From Pseudorhizobium pelagicum (lineage in GTDB: Bacteria; Pseudomonadota; Alphaproteobacteria; Rhizobiales; Rhizobiaceae), in the NCBI GenBank assembly GCA_000722615.1, contig JOKI01000004.1, positions 1-64,000 of the forward strand: a DNA stretch of 64,000 nt, written 5' to 3'. The translations under genes and the position numbers were made by a program. The notes beneath the pieces were generated by a model, which worked only from the letters and a program-made list of their open reading frames with translations, did not search any database and was not told the origin of the DNA. This document shows, piece after piece, positions 37,079-46,461 of this stretch. Numbering within the stretch: position 1 is the first letter of the stretch; each line of letters begins with the position of its first letter.

Positions 37079-38094
37079 TCCTCCATGCCCTGGAGAAGCG
37101 CTTCGGACCCGGAGCGCCTGCCGTGCGCGATCTGTCGCTGACGGTGCGCGACGGCCGGTTCCTGGCGCTGCTCGGGCCGTCCGGATGCGGCAAGACGACC
37201 GTGCTGCGGATGATCGCCGGCTTCGAGCAGCCGACCGACGGGTCGATCCTGCTCGGCGAGCGGTTGCTCGCCGATGCTGCCACCATGGTGCCGCCGGAAC
37301 GGCGCAACATGGCGATGGTCTTCCAGTCCTATGCCCTGTGGCCGCATATGACGGTCGCCGAGAACGTCGGCTATCCGTTGAAGGTGCGCAAGGTCGACCG
37401 GGAACGGGCGCGGCAGAAGGTGTGCGAGGCACTGGCTGCGGTTCGGCTCGAGGCCTATGCCGACCGGCGACCGGCAGCGCTTTCCGGCGGCCAGCGGCAG
37501 CGCGTGGCGCTGGCGCGATGCCTGGTGACGGAGCCGGACGTGGTGCTGCTCGATGAGCCGCTCGCCAATCTCGACCGCCACCTGCGCCAGGAGATGGAAG
37601 AGACGTTTCGCGAGTTCCATGCCCGCTCCGGGGCAACGATGATCTATGTGACGCACGACCAGAGCGAGGCGATGGCGCTAGCCACCGACGTCGCGGTGAT
37701 GTCGGAGGGGCGGCTGCTGCAGATGGCGTCGCCCGAGGAGATCTACGCGCGGCCCGAGGGCCTCGTCGTCGGCGGACTGGTGGGGCAGGGATCGATCCTG
37801 TCGCTGCGGTTGCCGCCGGGCTCGGGGCGGCTGCTGGACTGGCCGCGCCTGCGCGATGCGTTCCAGGGGACGGAGGAGGGCCTGATGCCCGCCGACGTGC
37901 TGGTGCGGCCGCAGGACGTCGTCCTCGACGCGACCGGGCTTGCCGCCCGCGTCACCTCCTCGTTCTTCGAGGGTGAGCGCTACGCCCTGCGGCTGGAGCT
38001 GGCGAACGGCCAGTCGCTTCGCGCCTTCTCGCGGCAGCCGGTGCGAGCGGGGGATACGACCAGCGTGGTGCTGGCCAGTGGATGGCGATTGTAG
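37066..38094 (+). CDS. ABC transporter ATP-binding protein, FbpC/PotA type
   Basis: ATPase subunit (342 aa) of the preceding uptake system. Walker A GPSGCGKTT (37-45), Q-loop VFQSYALWPHMT, signature LSGGQRQRVALAR, Walker B VVLLDEPLANLDR and H-loop VTHDQSEAM are all present. A C-terminal TOBE-like regulatory domain (about 240-342) follows. The ATG at 37066 has GGAG upstream and lies within the permease gene. Confidence 0.93.
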   Translation: MAPLILHALEKRFGPGAPAVRDLSLTVRDGRFLALLGPSGCGKTTVLRMIAGFEQPTDGSILLGERLLADAATMVPPERRNMAMVFQSYALWPHMTVAENVGYPLKVRKVDRERARQKVCEALAAVRLEAYADRRPAALSGGQRQRVALARCLVTEPDVVLLDEPLANLDRHLRQEMEETFREFHARSGATMIYVTHDQSEAMALATDVAVMSEGRLLQMASPEEIYARPEGLVVGGLVGQGSILSLRLPPGSGRLLDWPRLRDAFQGTEEGLMPADVLVRPQDVVLDATGLAARVTSSFFEGERYALRLELANGQSLRAFSRQPVRAGDTTSVVLASGWRL

Positions 38095-38140
38095 GCCGGT
38101 CCGCCAGCGGGCATAACTGTCGCCTCAACCGGGAGAGCTC

Positions 38141-39250
38141 ATGTCCGTCCGCCTCGCCACCTTCAACATCGAAAACCTCGTGACACGCTTCGACTTTTCC
38201 GGCTTCCGCAACCAGTTGCGGCAGGACCGGGTGCTGCGCCTCTACGACGTGGCCGACAAGGACGCCTACCAGCAGATGGAGCAGGCGCGGGTCATCGCCG
38301 CCACGGACGACACGCGGCAGCTGTCGGCTCTGGCGATCGCCGATGCGGATGCCGACATCCTCTGCCTGCAGGAGGTCGACAACATGCCCGCCTTGCACGC
38401 CTTCGAATACGGCTATCTGTTCCGGATGGTCGGCAACGGCTACCTCCAGAAGTATCTGATCGAGGGCAACGACACGCGCGGCATCGATGTTGCCGTGCTG
38501 ATGCGGGAGAAGACCCGCCATGGCGAGACGATCGAGCTCGTCGACATCCGCAGCCACGCGATGCAGACCTATCAGGACCTCGATGTCTTCGACGAGACGC
38601 TGGCGGCGGCAATGGTCAAGCCGCACGACAAGGTCTTCAAGCGCGACTGCCTGGAACTCGACATCCGCATCGGCGGGCGCCCGCTGACGCTCTATGTCGT
38701 CCACTTCAAGTCGATGGGCAACGCGCGCGAGAGCGGCGACGGTCGGCTCGGCACGATGCCGGTGCGGATGGCTGAGGCGAGGGCGGTGCGGCGGATCATC
38801 GAACAGCGGTTCGGGGCCGAACACGCAGCCAGGAAGAACTTCGCGATCTGCGGCGACATGAACGACTACCAGGAGAAGGTGGTGGTCTCCGGGACGCGCC
38901 GCTCCGGCCATGCGTTCACCTATCAGCGCGAGGAGAACAGCGCGCTCGACGTCTTCAGTGCTGAGGGCTTTGCCGAAAACGTCGTGCGCCGGCGGGGCGA
39001 GCTCGACCGCTGGACGCTCTATCATTCCCGCGGGCCGCAGGAGCAGCATCTCTGCCAGCTCGACTACATCTGGCTGTCGTCGGCGCTTGCCACCCGCAAT
39101 GCGAAAATGATCCCGGAGATCATCCGCGACGGGCAGCCATACCGGACGCCCTTTCCGCCGGGGCAGGAGGTGGAGCGCTACCCGCGGATCGGCTGGGACC
39201 GGCCCAAGGCCTCCGATCATTGCCCGGTGGTGGTGGAGCTCAGCCTCTGA
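38141..39250 (+). CDS. Endonuclease/exonuclease/phosphatase family protein
   Basis: A 369-aa protein with the DNase I/exonuclease III fold. Visible active-site blocks are ATFNIENLV (about 6), CLQEVDNMPA (about 74), FAICGDMNDYQ with the catalytic Asp-Asn (about 236), and the terminal ASDHCPVVVEL (about 357). No signal peptide is seen, so it should be cytoplasmic. Substrate (nucleic acid, phosphoester lipid or other) is not predictable. The gene has its own GGGAGAG SD and no obvious partners. Confidence 0.88.
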   Translation: MSVRLATFNIENLVTRFDFSGFRNQLRQDRVLRLYDVADKDAYQQMEQARVIAATDDTRQLSALAIADADADILCLQEVDNMPALHAFEYGYLFRMVGNGYLQKYLIEGNDTRGIDVAVLMREKTRHGETIELVDIRSHAMQTYQDLDVFDETLAAAMVKPHDKVFKRDCLELDIRIGGRPLTLYVVHFKSMGNARESGDGRLGTMPVRMAEARAVRRIIEQRFGAEHAARKNFAICGDMNDYQEKVVVSGTRRSGHAFTYQREENSALDVFSAEGFAENVVRRRGELDRWTLYHSRGPQEQHLCQLDYIWLSSALATRNAKMIPEIIRDGQPYRTPFPPGQEVERYPRIGWDRPKASDHCPVVVELSL

Positions 39251-39348
39251 GGCGACGCGCGAGATTCAGGATAATCTGATGGAGCTGTTGCGCGGACGGC
39301 AGCCGTCGTGCAGGTTGCGCAAGGAGCATACCACGACGGGAGGGGGCC

Positions 39349-40263
39349 TTGACGCGGCGTTACGGGATCTATGACGTCTTCACCGACACGGTGCTGGCCG
39401 GCAATCCGCTGGCGGTGATCTTCGACGGCGATGGACTGGATGACGATGTCATGCAGGCCGTGGCGCGCGAGATGAACCTGTCCGAGACCGTCTTCGTGCT
39501 GCCGGCGACGAACCCGGCCCACACCGCCAAGCTTCGCATCTTCACGCCCAGCCGGGAGCTGCCCTTCGCCGGCCATCCGACGGTAGGGACCGCGGTGGCC
39601 CTGGCGGAGCTTCAGACCGGCAGCGATGGCGACCTCGACATGGTTTGCGTGCTGGAGGAGAACGTCGGGCCGGTGCGCTGTGCCGTGCGCCTGCGCGCAG
39701 CCAGTGTCGGCTTTGCCGAGTTCGACCTGCCGAGGACGCCGGTTCCCATCGACCTGCCGCTCGACCGGCAGGGACTCGCGGATGCCCTGAGCCTCAATGC
39801 CGCGTCCATCGGGTTCGAAAACCACCGCGCTTCGGTCTGGAGTGCCGGTGTACCCTTCGTCCTGATTCCGGTGCACAATCTGGCCAGCGTCCAGAGCCTG
39901 GAGTTCAACGCGTCCCTGTGGGAAAAGGTGGCGCCCTTCGCCGACGGCGGGCTGGCCTCACCCTATGTCTATTGCCGCGGTGGCGTGCATCACCAGGCCC
40001 GCTTCCATGCGCGGATGTTTTCCCCGGACATGGGCATTGCTGAAGATCCGGCCACCGGCTCTGCCGTTGCGGCACTGGCCGGTGCGATCCATCATTTCGA
40101 TGACCTTCCGGATGGCCATCATCCGCTCCTCGTCGAGCAGGGCGTCGAGATCGGGCGGCCCTCCTACATCCACCTGCATATCGACGTCAAAGAGGGAGCC
40201 ATTGCCAAGGCACGCATCGGCGGCCAGGCCGTCCGGCTTGCCCGGGGTACGCTTGAGCTCTGA
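39349..40263 (+). CDS. PhzF family phenazine biosynthesis-like isomerase
   Basis: A 304-aa protein of the PhzF/DapF-like fold. The N-terminal [15 protein letters not shown] and MNLSETVFV (putative catalytic Glu46) are hallmarks. [29 protein letters not shown] and the repeat-fold halves are also clear. No other phenazine gene is near, so a phenazine role is unlikely; most relatives are uncharacterised isomerases. The start is TTG at 39349 with GGGAGGGGG just upstream. Confidence 0.9.
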   Translation: MTRRYGIYDVFTDTVLAGNPLAVIFDGDGLDDDVMQAVAREMNLSETVFVLPATNPAHTAKLRIFTPSRELPFAGHPTVGTAVALAELQTGSDGDLDMVCVLEENVGPVRCAVRLRAASVGFAEFDLPRTPVPIDLPLDRQGLADALSLNAASIGFENHRASVWSAGVPFVLIPVHNLASVQSLEFNASLWEKVAPFADGGLASPYVYCRGGVHHQARFHARMFSPDMGIAEDPATGSAVAALAGAIHHFDDLPDGHHPLLVEQGVEIGRPSYIHLHIDVKEGAIAKARIGGQAVRLARGTLEL

Positions 40264-40329
40264 TTTGCCTTGCAAATCGCGCTCAAGCGCTGCTTGCGCG
40301 ACGCGAAGCAATTATTTTCACGCAAGCGC

Positions 40330-40358
40330 TGGACAACCCGTTCGATCCCCTTTATACG
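40330..40358 (+). promoter_or_regulatory. Promoter of tRNA-Lys
   Basis: TGGACA (40330-40335) and TATACG (40353-40358) are separated by 17 bp and lie about 42 bp before the mature tRNA 5' end. This is the only good promoter between the PhzF-like gene and the tRNA. Confidence 0.6.
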
Positions 40359-40399
40359 CGCTCACACCGACGGGGCGCTGGCCGCAACGAACGGTTCTC

Positions 40400-40475
<76 letters not shown>

Positions 40476-40570
40476 TTCTTTCCAGATTTCATAATCTTGC
40501 CGCATCGCAGCCGACGTTTTCAACGTGGGCTCGCGACGGCGTTTTTGCGCCTGCTGCAGGCTTCAACGCA

Positions 40571-40612
40571 AGATCGGCCGGAACCGCGTCTGGCGGTTCC
40601 GGCCGATCTTTT
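40571..40612. terminator. Bidirectional terminator between tRNA-Lys and aapP
   Basis: A perfect 17-bp stem (40571-40587 / 40593-40609) with a 5-nt loop, followed on the plus strand by TT then G. It lies between the tRNA and the convergent aapP end (40638), so it probably ends both transcripts; the T-run is short on each side. Confidence 0.75.
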
Positions 40613-40637
40613 GTGAGTCTGAGAACAGAACTGGCAG

Positions 40638-41411
40638 CTAGTGCAGGATCTGGCTCAGGAAGAGCTTGGTGCGCTCGTGCTGCGGGTTGTCGAAGAATTC
40701 GGCGGGTTCGTTCTGCTCGACGATCTGGCCCTGGTCCATGAAGATCACCCGGTTGGCGACCTGGCGGGCAAAGCCCATTTCGTGGGTGACGCAGAGCATG
40801 GTCATGCCTTCTTCGGCAAGGCTCACCATGGTGTCGAGCACCTCCTTGATCATCTCCGGATCGAGCGCCGAGGTAGGCTCGTCGAACAGCATGATCTTTG
40901 GGCTCATGCAGAGCGAGCGGGCGATCGCCACACGCTGCTGCTGGCCGCCGGAGAGCTGCCCCGGGTACTTCAGTGCCTGCTCGGGGATCTTCACCCGCTC
41001 CAGGTAGTGCATGGCGATCGCTTCCGCTTCCTTCTTCGGCATCTTGCGGACCCAGATGGGCGCCAGCGTGCAGTTCTCGAGGATCGTCAGATGCGGGAAG
41101 AGGTTGAAGTGCTGGAACACCATGCCGACTTCGCGGCGCACTTCGTCGATCTTCTTCAGATCGTTGGTCAGCTCGATGCCATCGACGGTGATGGTGCCGG
41201 ACTGATGTTCCTCCAGGCGGTTGATGCAGCGGATCATCGTCGACTTGCCGGATCCCGAAGGACCGGCGATGACGATGCGCTCGCCGTTCATCACCTTGAG
41301 GTTGATGTCGCGCAGGACGTGGAAGTCCCCGTACCACTTGTTCATGCCAATGATTTCGACGGCCACGTCGGTTGCGGAGCCGGGTCGGATCTTGGGTTGG
41401 GCGTCAGCCAT
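40638..41411 (-). CDS. aapP: General L-amino-acid ABC transporter ATP-binding protein AapP
   Basis: ATPase of the polar amino-acid uptake system (257 aa). Walker [10 protein letters not shown] (50-58), Q-loop [12 protein letters not shown], signature [15 protein letters not shown], Walker [15 protein letters not shown] and H-loop [10 protein letters not shown] are all present. It is the last gene of aapJQMP, 14 bp after aapM. In Rhizobium the Aap system imports a wide range of L-amino acids and also affects efflux. Confidence 0.96.
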   Translation of the reverse strand: MADAQPKIRPGSATDVAVEIIGMNKWYGDFHVLRDINLKVMNGERIVIAGPSGSGKSTMIRCINRLEEHQSGTITVDGIELTNDLKKIDEVRREVGMVFQHFNLFPHLTILENCTLAPIWVRKMPKKEAEAIAMHYLERVKIPEQALKYPGQLSGGQQQRVAIARSLCMSPKIMLFDEPTSALDPEMIKEVLDTMVSLAEEGMTMLCVTHEMGFARQVANRVIFMDQGQIVEQNEPAEFFDNPQHERTKLFLSQILH

Positions 41412-41425
41412 TGTTTTCCCCTAAA

Positions 41426-42583
41426 TTATCGTTTGTGGCCGGTTTCGAGATGGCTTTCCATGAAGGCGGAATAGCGCGACATGCCGAAACAGAAGAGCCA
41501 GAACAGGAAACCTGCGAAGATCAGCCCGGTGATCGGTGTCACGGGGGTGATCCAGGTCGTATCGGTGAAGTTCAGCCGGACGATTCCAAGAAGGTCGAAC
41601 ATGCCGATGATCGACACGAGCGAGGTATCCTTGAAGAGGCCGATGAAGGTGTTGACGATGCCGGGAATGACCAGCTTCAGCGCCTGGGGCATGATGATCA
41701 GCCGGGTCTTCTGCCAGTAGCCGAGGCCGAGCGAATCGGCGCCCTCGTACTGGCCCTTCGGGATGGCCTGCAGGCCGCCGCGCACCACTTCGGCCATGTA
41801 CGCGGAGGCAAACAGCGCCACGCCGACGAGCGCGCGCAGGAAGTTGTCGATCGTCCAGCCGGTCGGCAGGAAGAGCGGCAGCATCACATTGGCCATGAAG
41901 AGCACGGTGATCAGTGGCACGCCGCGAACCACCTCGATGAAGGTGATGCAGGAGATGCGGATCACCGGCAGGTTGGACTGGCGCCCGAGCGCCAGCAGGA
42001 TGCCCACCGGAAGGGAGACGGCGATCCCGACGAAGGAGAGGATCAGCGTTACCATCAGGCCGCCCCACAGCGGGGTCTCGACCTGCTCCAAGCCGAAGCT
42101 GCCGCCGTGCAGCAGGAAGAAGGCGACCACCGGGAAGATCACGAAGAGCGCCAGGGCGTTCCAGCCCTTGAACGGCAGCCTGGGGATCATGATGGGCGTC
42201 AGGAGGCCGATGAACATCAGCGCCACGAGGATCGGGCGCCATCTCTCCTCGAGAGGATAGCGTCCGAACATGAACTGCTGGAAGCGGTCGCCGACGAAGG
42301 CCCAGCAAGCGCCGTTCCAACCGTCGGGCTTGGCGCCCCCCTGTGCGACGGTCAGGCAAGCCTCGCGGTCGGCACCGGTCCAGACGGCGTCGAAGAACAG
42401 CCAGTTCAGCATGCCCGGGACGGTGTAGAGGAGGAGGGCCATCGCCACCAGGGTCAGGATGATGTCCTTCGGCGTGGCCAGGAGATTGGCCCGGATCCAG
42501 CGGGTCGCACTTCCGGCATGCTCCGGTGCAGGCTGCGCCGGGAGAAGCTCGGTTCTGACAAACCCAATCTTACGCGTGTTCAT
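41426..42583 (-). CDS. aapM: General L-amino-acid ABC transporter permease AapM
   Basis: Inner-membrane permease (385 aa), longer than average His/Glu-type permeases because of an extended N-terminal half, as is typical for AapM/BztC. The membrane core (about 170-375) carries the EAA-type region [20 protein letters not shown] (about 270-290). It pairs with AapQ. The ATG at 42583 is 4 bp after the aapQ stop, with AGGT SD inside aapQ. Confidence 0.95.
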   Translation of the reverse strand: MNTRKIGFVRTELLPAQPAPEHAGSATRWIRANLLATPKDIILTLVAMALLLYTVPGMLNWLFFDAVWTGADREACLTVAQGGAKPDGWNGACWAFVGDRFQQFMFGRYPLEERWRPILVALMFIGLLTPIMIPRLPFKGWNALALFVIFPVVAFFLLHGGSFGLEQVETPLWGGLMVTLILSFVGIAVSLPVGILLALGRQSNLPVIRISCITFIEVVRGVPLITVLFMANVMLPLFLPTGWTIDNFLRALVGVALFASAYMAEVVRGGLQAIPKGQYEGADSLGLGYWQKTRLIIMPQALKLVIPGIVNTFIGLFKDTSLVSIIGMFDLLGIVRLNFTDTTWITPVTPITGLIFAGFLFWLFCFGMSRYSAFMESHLETGHKR

Positions 42584-42587
42584 GACC

Positions 42588-43781
42588 TTACCTCTCCACC
42601 AGCGCCATACGGGCGTTGAACCAGTTCATGAACATCGAGGTGGCAATGCTGATGCTGAGATAGACCACCAGCCAGATCGACACGACCTCGATGGCCTGGC
42701 CGGTCTGGTTCATGGTCGTGCCGCCCGTGGAAACCAGCTCCGGAAAGCCGACCGCAACGCCGAGCGACGAGTTCTTCGTCAGGTTGAGATACTGGCTTGT
42801 GAGCGGCGGTATGATGATGCGCATCGCCTGCGGAATGACGACGAGGCGCGTGGTCATGGATGGTTGCAGGCCCAGTGCCGAGGCGGCTTCGGTCTGTCCC
42901 TTCGCCACGCCCGCGATGCCGGCGCGGATCGTTTCGGCGATGAAGGAGGCGGTGTAGAAGGACAGCGCGAGGTAGAGCGCCACGAACTCCGGCGCCACGG
43001 TGGCGCCGCCGGTGAGATTGAAGCGGCCGGCTTCCGGGAAATCGAAGGTCAGCGGCATGCCGCCGAGGAAATAGGCCACCAGCGGCAATCCGATGACGAG
43101 GGCGATCACCAGCCGTGCCGTGCCGAACTGCTGGCCGGTGGCGGCCTGTCGGGCGGCTGCCCAGCGGGCCACGGCGATTGATGCGATGATGGCGATCAGC
43201 AGTGCTGCCGGGATCAACCAGGCGCCTTCGCCCCAGATCGGCTTCGGAAATGCGAGGCCGCGATTGTTGAGGAACATGCCGAAGGGCAGGGCGAGCGAGT
43301 CCCGCACCTGGGGCAGTGCGCCGAGGACGCCCTTGTACCAGAAGAAGATAACCAGCAGCACGGGAACGTTGCGGAACACCTCCACATAGACGGTGCAGAG
43401 CTTGGCGATCAGCCAGTTTCGGGACAGTCGCCCGAGGCCGATGATGAACCCGATGACCGTGGCCGTGAAGATGCCGACGATGGCCACCAGCAGCGTATTC
43501 AGGAAGCCCACCATGATGGCGCGGCCATAGGTTGAATCGCTGCTGTAGGGAATCAGCGACTGACCGATGTCGAAGCCTGCGCGACCATTGAGGAAGTCGT
43601 AGCCTGAAGCCGTGTTCGACCGGCTGAGGTTTTCAGTGGTGTTGTCGAAAATCATCCAGCCAAAGATGATTATGATTGCGAGTGTCAGCGCCTGGAAGAA
43701 CAACCCCCGGAACTTCGGATCGTACATGTAGGATGCCAAAGATCGTCCGGAGGGCGGCGCAGTTACAGCGTGATCGGTCAT
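42588..43781 (-). CDS. aapQ: General L-amino-acid ABC transporter permease AapQ
   Basis: Second permease (397 aa) of the Aap system. It begins with a cytoplasmic segment, has a membrane helix around residues 30-47, and the permease core has the EAA region [20 protein letters not shown] (about 298-317) followed by [20 protein letters not shown]. The N-terminal extension matches AapQ/BztB. It follows aapJ after a 111-bp gap with a hairpin, which may lower its expression relative to the binding protein. Confidence 0.95.
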   Translation of the reverse strand: MTDHAVTAPPSGRSLASYMYDPKFRGLFFQALTLAIIIIFGWMIFDNTTENLSRSNTASGYDFLNGRAGFDIGQSLIPYSSDSTYGRAIMVGFLNTLLVAIVGIFTATVIGFIIGLGRLSRNWLIAKLCTVYVEVFRNVPVLLVIFFWYKGVLGALPQVRDSLALPFGMFLNNRGLAFPKPIWGEGAWLIPAALLIAIIASIAVARWAAARQAATGQQFGTARLVIALVIGLPLVAYFLGGMPLTFDFPEAGRFNLTGGATVAPEFVALYLALSFYTASFIAETIRAGIAGVAKGQTEAASALGLQPSMTTRLVVIPQAMRIIIPPLTSQYLNLTKNSSLGVAVGFPELVSTGGTTMNQTGQAIEVVSIWLVVYLSISIATSMFMNWFNARMALVER

Positions 43782-43852
43782 GCCGGCCCTATCCCCTTGT
43801 GACCTTTTTTAAGGTCTCTTCTTTTGTTTTTGCTTTTAATTTTTATGCAGAG

Positions 43853-43878
43853 AGATGAGGCGGCGAACCGCCTCATCT
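43853..43878 (-). promoter_or_regulatory. Intercistronic hairpin between aapJ and aapQ
   Basis: An 11-bp perfect stem (AGATGAGGCGG 43853-43863 / CCGCCTCATCT 43868-43878), reading as a TTCG tetraloop in the aap transcript, begins 15 nt after the aapJ stop. On the minus strand no T-run follows directly, so it looks like an mRNA-stabilising or partial-termination element rather than a full terminator. A second small palindrome (GACCTT TTTT AAGGTC) lies at 43801-43816. Confidence 0.6.
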
Positions 43879-43892
43879 GAAGTCGTGCGATC

Positions 43893-44915
43893 TTAGCGGA
43901 TCGGCGGTGCGTACTGAAGGCCACCCTTCGTCCACAGGGCGTTGAGGCCACGCTCGATTTCAAGCGGAGTGCTCTTGCCGATGTTGCGTTCAAAGACTTC
44001 GCCGTAGTTACCGACGTGCTTGATGATGTTGTAGGCCCAGTCGTTGGTGAGGCCGAGGTCGGTGCCGATCTTGGTGTCAGCTTCAACGCCGAGGAAGCGG
44101 CGGATGTCCGGGTTCTCGGAGTTCTTCATTTCGTCGACGTTGGCCTGGGTGATGCCGAACTCTTCAGCCTGGACAAGCGCGAAATGGGTCCAGCTGACGA
44201 TGTCGAACCACTGGTCGTCGCCCTGGCGGGTGGCCGGTCCAAGCGGCTCCTTGGAGATGATTTCCGGGAGAATCGTGTGGTCATCCGGGTTCGACAGCGA
44301 CAGGCGCAGCGAGTAAAGGCCGGACTGGTCGGTCGTGTAGACGTCGCAACGGCCGGCCTGATAGGCGGCGTTCACTTCTTCGAGCTTTTCGAAAACGACC
44401 GGCTGATAGTCAAGGTTGTTGGCCTTGAAGTAGTCGGCGAGGTTGAGTTCGGTGGTCGTGCCGGACTGCACGCAGACGGCGGCACCCGAGAGTTCCAGAG
44501 CCGACTTCACGTTGAGGGCGTTCGGGACCATGAAGCCCTGGCCGTCGTAGTAGTTGACGGTGCGGAAGTTGAAGCCGAGAGCCGTGTCGCGGCTGATCGT
44601 CCAGGTGGTGTTGCGGAACAGGACGTCGCCTTCACCCGACTGCAGCGCCGTGAAACGGGTCTGCGCGGTTGTCGGCGTGAACTTCACCTTCGACGGATCA
44701 TTGAAGATGGCGGCAGCAACGGCGCGGCAGTAGTCCACGTCGAAACCGGTCCAGCTGCCCGAGGCGTCCGGTGCGGCAAAGCCTGCAAGACCGGTGTTCA
44801 CCACGCACTGAACGAAATCCTTTGCCTTGACGTCATCGAGCGTGGCAGCCGAGGCAGCCGAGCCCAAGCCGAGGACTGCTGCGCCAATCGTAGCTGACAG
44901 AAGCGTCTTTTTCAT
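43893..44915 (-). CDS. aapJ: General L-amino-acid ABC transporter periplasmic binding protein AapJ
   Basis: Periplasmic binding protein (340 aa). The signal peptide ends near GSAASAATLDD (about residue 23). The fold shows the family stretches KDFVQCVVNTGLAGF, GFDVDYCRAVAAAIFND and RNTTWTISRDTALGFNF. It is the first gene of aapJQMP and is preceded by a 355-bp gap shared with metC. Several cysteines (DVKAKDFVQC, VDYC, AAVC, GRCD) could form disulfides. Confidence 0.96.
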   Translation of the reverse strand: MKKTLLSATIGAAVLGLGSAASAATLDDVKAKDFVQCVVNTGLAGFAAPDASGSWTGFDVDYCRAVAAAIFNDPSKVKFTPTTAQTRFTALQSGEGDVLFRNTTWTISRDTALGFNFRTVNYYDGQGFMVPNALNVKSALELSGAAVCVQSGTTTELNLADYFKANNLDYQPVVFEKLEEVNAAYQAGRCDVYTTDQSGLYSLRLSLSNPDDHTILPEIISKEPLGPATRQGDDQWFDIVSWTHFALVQAEEFGITQANVDEMKNSENPDIRRFLGVEADTKIGTDLGLTNDWAYNIIKHVGNYGEVFERNIGKSTPLEIERGLNALWTKGGLQYAPPIR

Positions 44916-45270
44916 TTTCCCAACCTTTATCTTTTGTGTTCTTGTGACTTCGTCGCCCTGCCGTTCACATTCGTGAACACGAGCGCAACCTCCGCGGACC
45001 TCCCGGTGCGGAGACGGCCATCACAGTCGGAAAAGGGCTAATGGTCAAGTCGGCACGCTTCAGATTGTGTCCGAAAAAGGTCAAAGTTGCTTAATTTGCC
45101 CGCTTGTCGGCCATTGACCCAATTTTTAGGCGGACGATGCCGAAAATGCTTGCAAATGCACGCGAAACCCGAACCTGCTGTGCAGATAGCTCGCTGGTTC
45201 CAAAGGGTTGACCGGATCCGTACGAGGCGGCAACATCGCTTTCTCGCATTGCAAAGAAAGCTTTCCGCAG
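44916..45270. other. Divergent intergenic region aapJ / metC
   Basis: Control region of two divergent genes. It contains the palindrome GTTCAC-ATTC-GTGAAC (44963-44978) inside the predicted aapJ 5' leader, and a candidate aapJ promoter listed separately. For metC I see TTGACC at 45114-45119 but no good -10 partner. I found no convincing sigma-54 site, although Aap systems are nitrogen-regulated in rhizobia. Confidence 0.5.
45020..45048 (-). promoter_or_regulatory. Candidate aapJ promoter
   Basis: On the minus strand TTGACC (45048-45043) and TGTGAT (45025-45020) are 17 bp apart, giving a leader of about 98 nt before the aapJ ATG. The -10 match is weak. Confidence 0.35.
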
Positions 45271-46461
45271 ATGAAAAACAAGGCATCCTTGCCCGCCGAG
45301 GCCGGTGTGAACACGCGTCTCGCCCATATCGGTCACGATCCCTTCAGCTATCACGGTTTCGTCAATCCTCCCGTCGTGCATGCGTCGACCGTTCTCTTCC
45401 CCGATTGCCAGGCGATGGAGAAACGGGAGCAGAAATACCTCTATGGTACCCGCGGAACGCCGACGACCGACGCGCTCTGCGAGGCTTTGGACGCGCTCGA
45501 GGGCTCGGCCGGGACGATCCTCGTGCCGTCCGGTCTCGCAGCGATCTCGGTGCCATTCCTTGCCTATCTCTCGACCGGCGACCATGCGCTGATTGTCGAT
45601 TCGGTCTATGCGCCCTGCCGGCAGTTCTGCGACACGGTGCTGAAGCGGCTTGGGGTGGAGATCGAATACTACGATCCCGAGATCGGCGCCGGGATCGAGA
45701 CGCTGATCAAGGCCAATACCAAGCTCGTGCATACGGAAGCGCCCGGCTCCAACACCATGGAGATGCAGGATATCCCGGCCATCTCGGAGGCCGCCCACCG
45801 GCATGGGTGCGTCGTCACCATGGACAATACCTGGGCGACGCCGCTGTTCTTCCGGCCGCTCGATTTCGGCGTCGATGTCTCGATCCATGCGACGACGAAA
45901 TATCCGTCGGGCCATTCCGATATCGTGATGGGATCCGTGTCGGCCAATGCGGCCCACTGGCCGCAATTGAAGGAGACGGCGCTCAGCATGGGGATCTGCG
46001 GCTCGCCGGACGATTCCTACCAGATCCTGCGCGGGCTGCGGTCCATGGGCGTGCGGCTCGACCATCACCAGCGCAGCGCGCTCGCTATCGCCCAGTGGCT
46101 GGAGGGACGCGACGACGTTTCCCGTGTGCTGCATCCGGCGCTGCCGAGCTTTCCCGGCCACGAGATCTGGAAGCGGGACTTCAAGGGCGCCAGCGGCGTC
46201 TTCTCTTTCGTCCTCAAGGTGGATGAGGCGGGCCGGTTCAAGGCCAAGGCGCATGCGCTCCTCGACGCGCTGTCGCTGTTCGGTCTCGGCTATTCCTGGG
46301 GGGGCTACGAGAGCCTTGCCGTGCCGGTCAACCTCTCGGACCGCACCATCCGCACGGCGCCGACCGATGGGCCGGTGATCCGCCTGCAGATCGGCCTCGA
46401 GGATGTGGCCGACCTGAAGAAGGATCTGGAAGCCGGGTTCGCTGCCGCGGCGGCCGTCTGA
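45271..46461 (+). CDS. metC: Cystathionine beta-lyase
   Basis: PLP enzyme of methionine synthesis (396 aa), splitting cystathionine to homocysteine. The Cys/Met-metabolism fold shows KYLYGTRGTPTTDAL, VPSGLAAISV, TEAPGSNTMEMQDIP, D185 in MDNTWATP and the PLP lysine K210 in HATTKYPSGHSD. The ATG at 45271 fits relatives that begin just before NTRLAHIG; an upstream in-frame ATG (45208) would add 21 unlikely residues. The C-terminal FGLGYSWGGYESLA motif is typical of beta-lyases. Confidence 0.94.
   Translation: MKNKASLPAEAGVNTRLAHIGHDPFSYHGFVNPPVVHASTVLFPDCQAMEKREQKYLYGTRGTPTTDALCEALDALEGSAGTILVPSGLAAISVPFLAYLSTGDHALIVDSVYAPCRQFCDTVLKRLGVEIEYYDPEIGAGIETLIKANTKLVHTEAPGSNTMEMQDIPAISEAAHRHGCVVTMDNTWATPLFFRPLDFGVDVSIHATTKYPSGHSDIVMGSVSANAAHWPQLKETALSMGICGSPDDSYQILRGLRSMGVRLDHHQRSALAIAQWLEGRDDVSRVLHPALPSFPGHEIWKRDFKGASGVFSFVLKVDEAGRFKAKAHALLDALSLFGLGYSWGGYESLAVPVNLSDRTIRTAPTDGPVIRLQIGLEDVADLKKDLEAGFAAAAAV

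Noticed and set aside
35219..37636. Open frame of 805 codons antisense to the iron ABC transporter
   Set aside because: Shadow of the permease and ATPase genes; Arg/Gln-rich with no domains.
39349..40263. Phenazine biosynthesis locus
   Set aside because: Only a PhzF-like protein is present; no other phz gene nearby.
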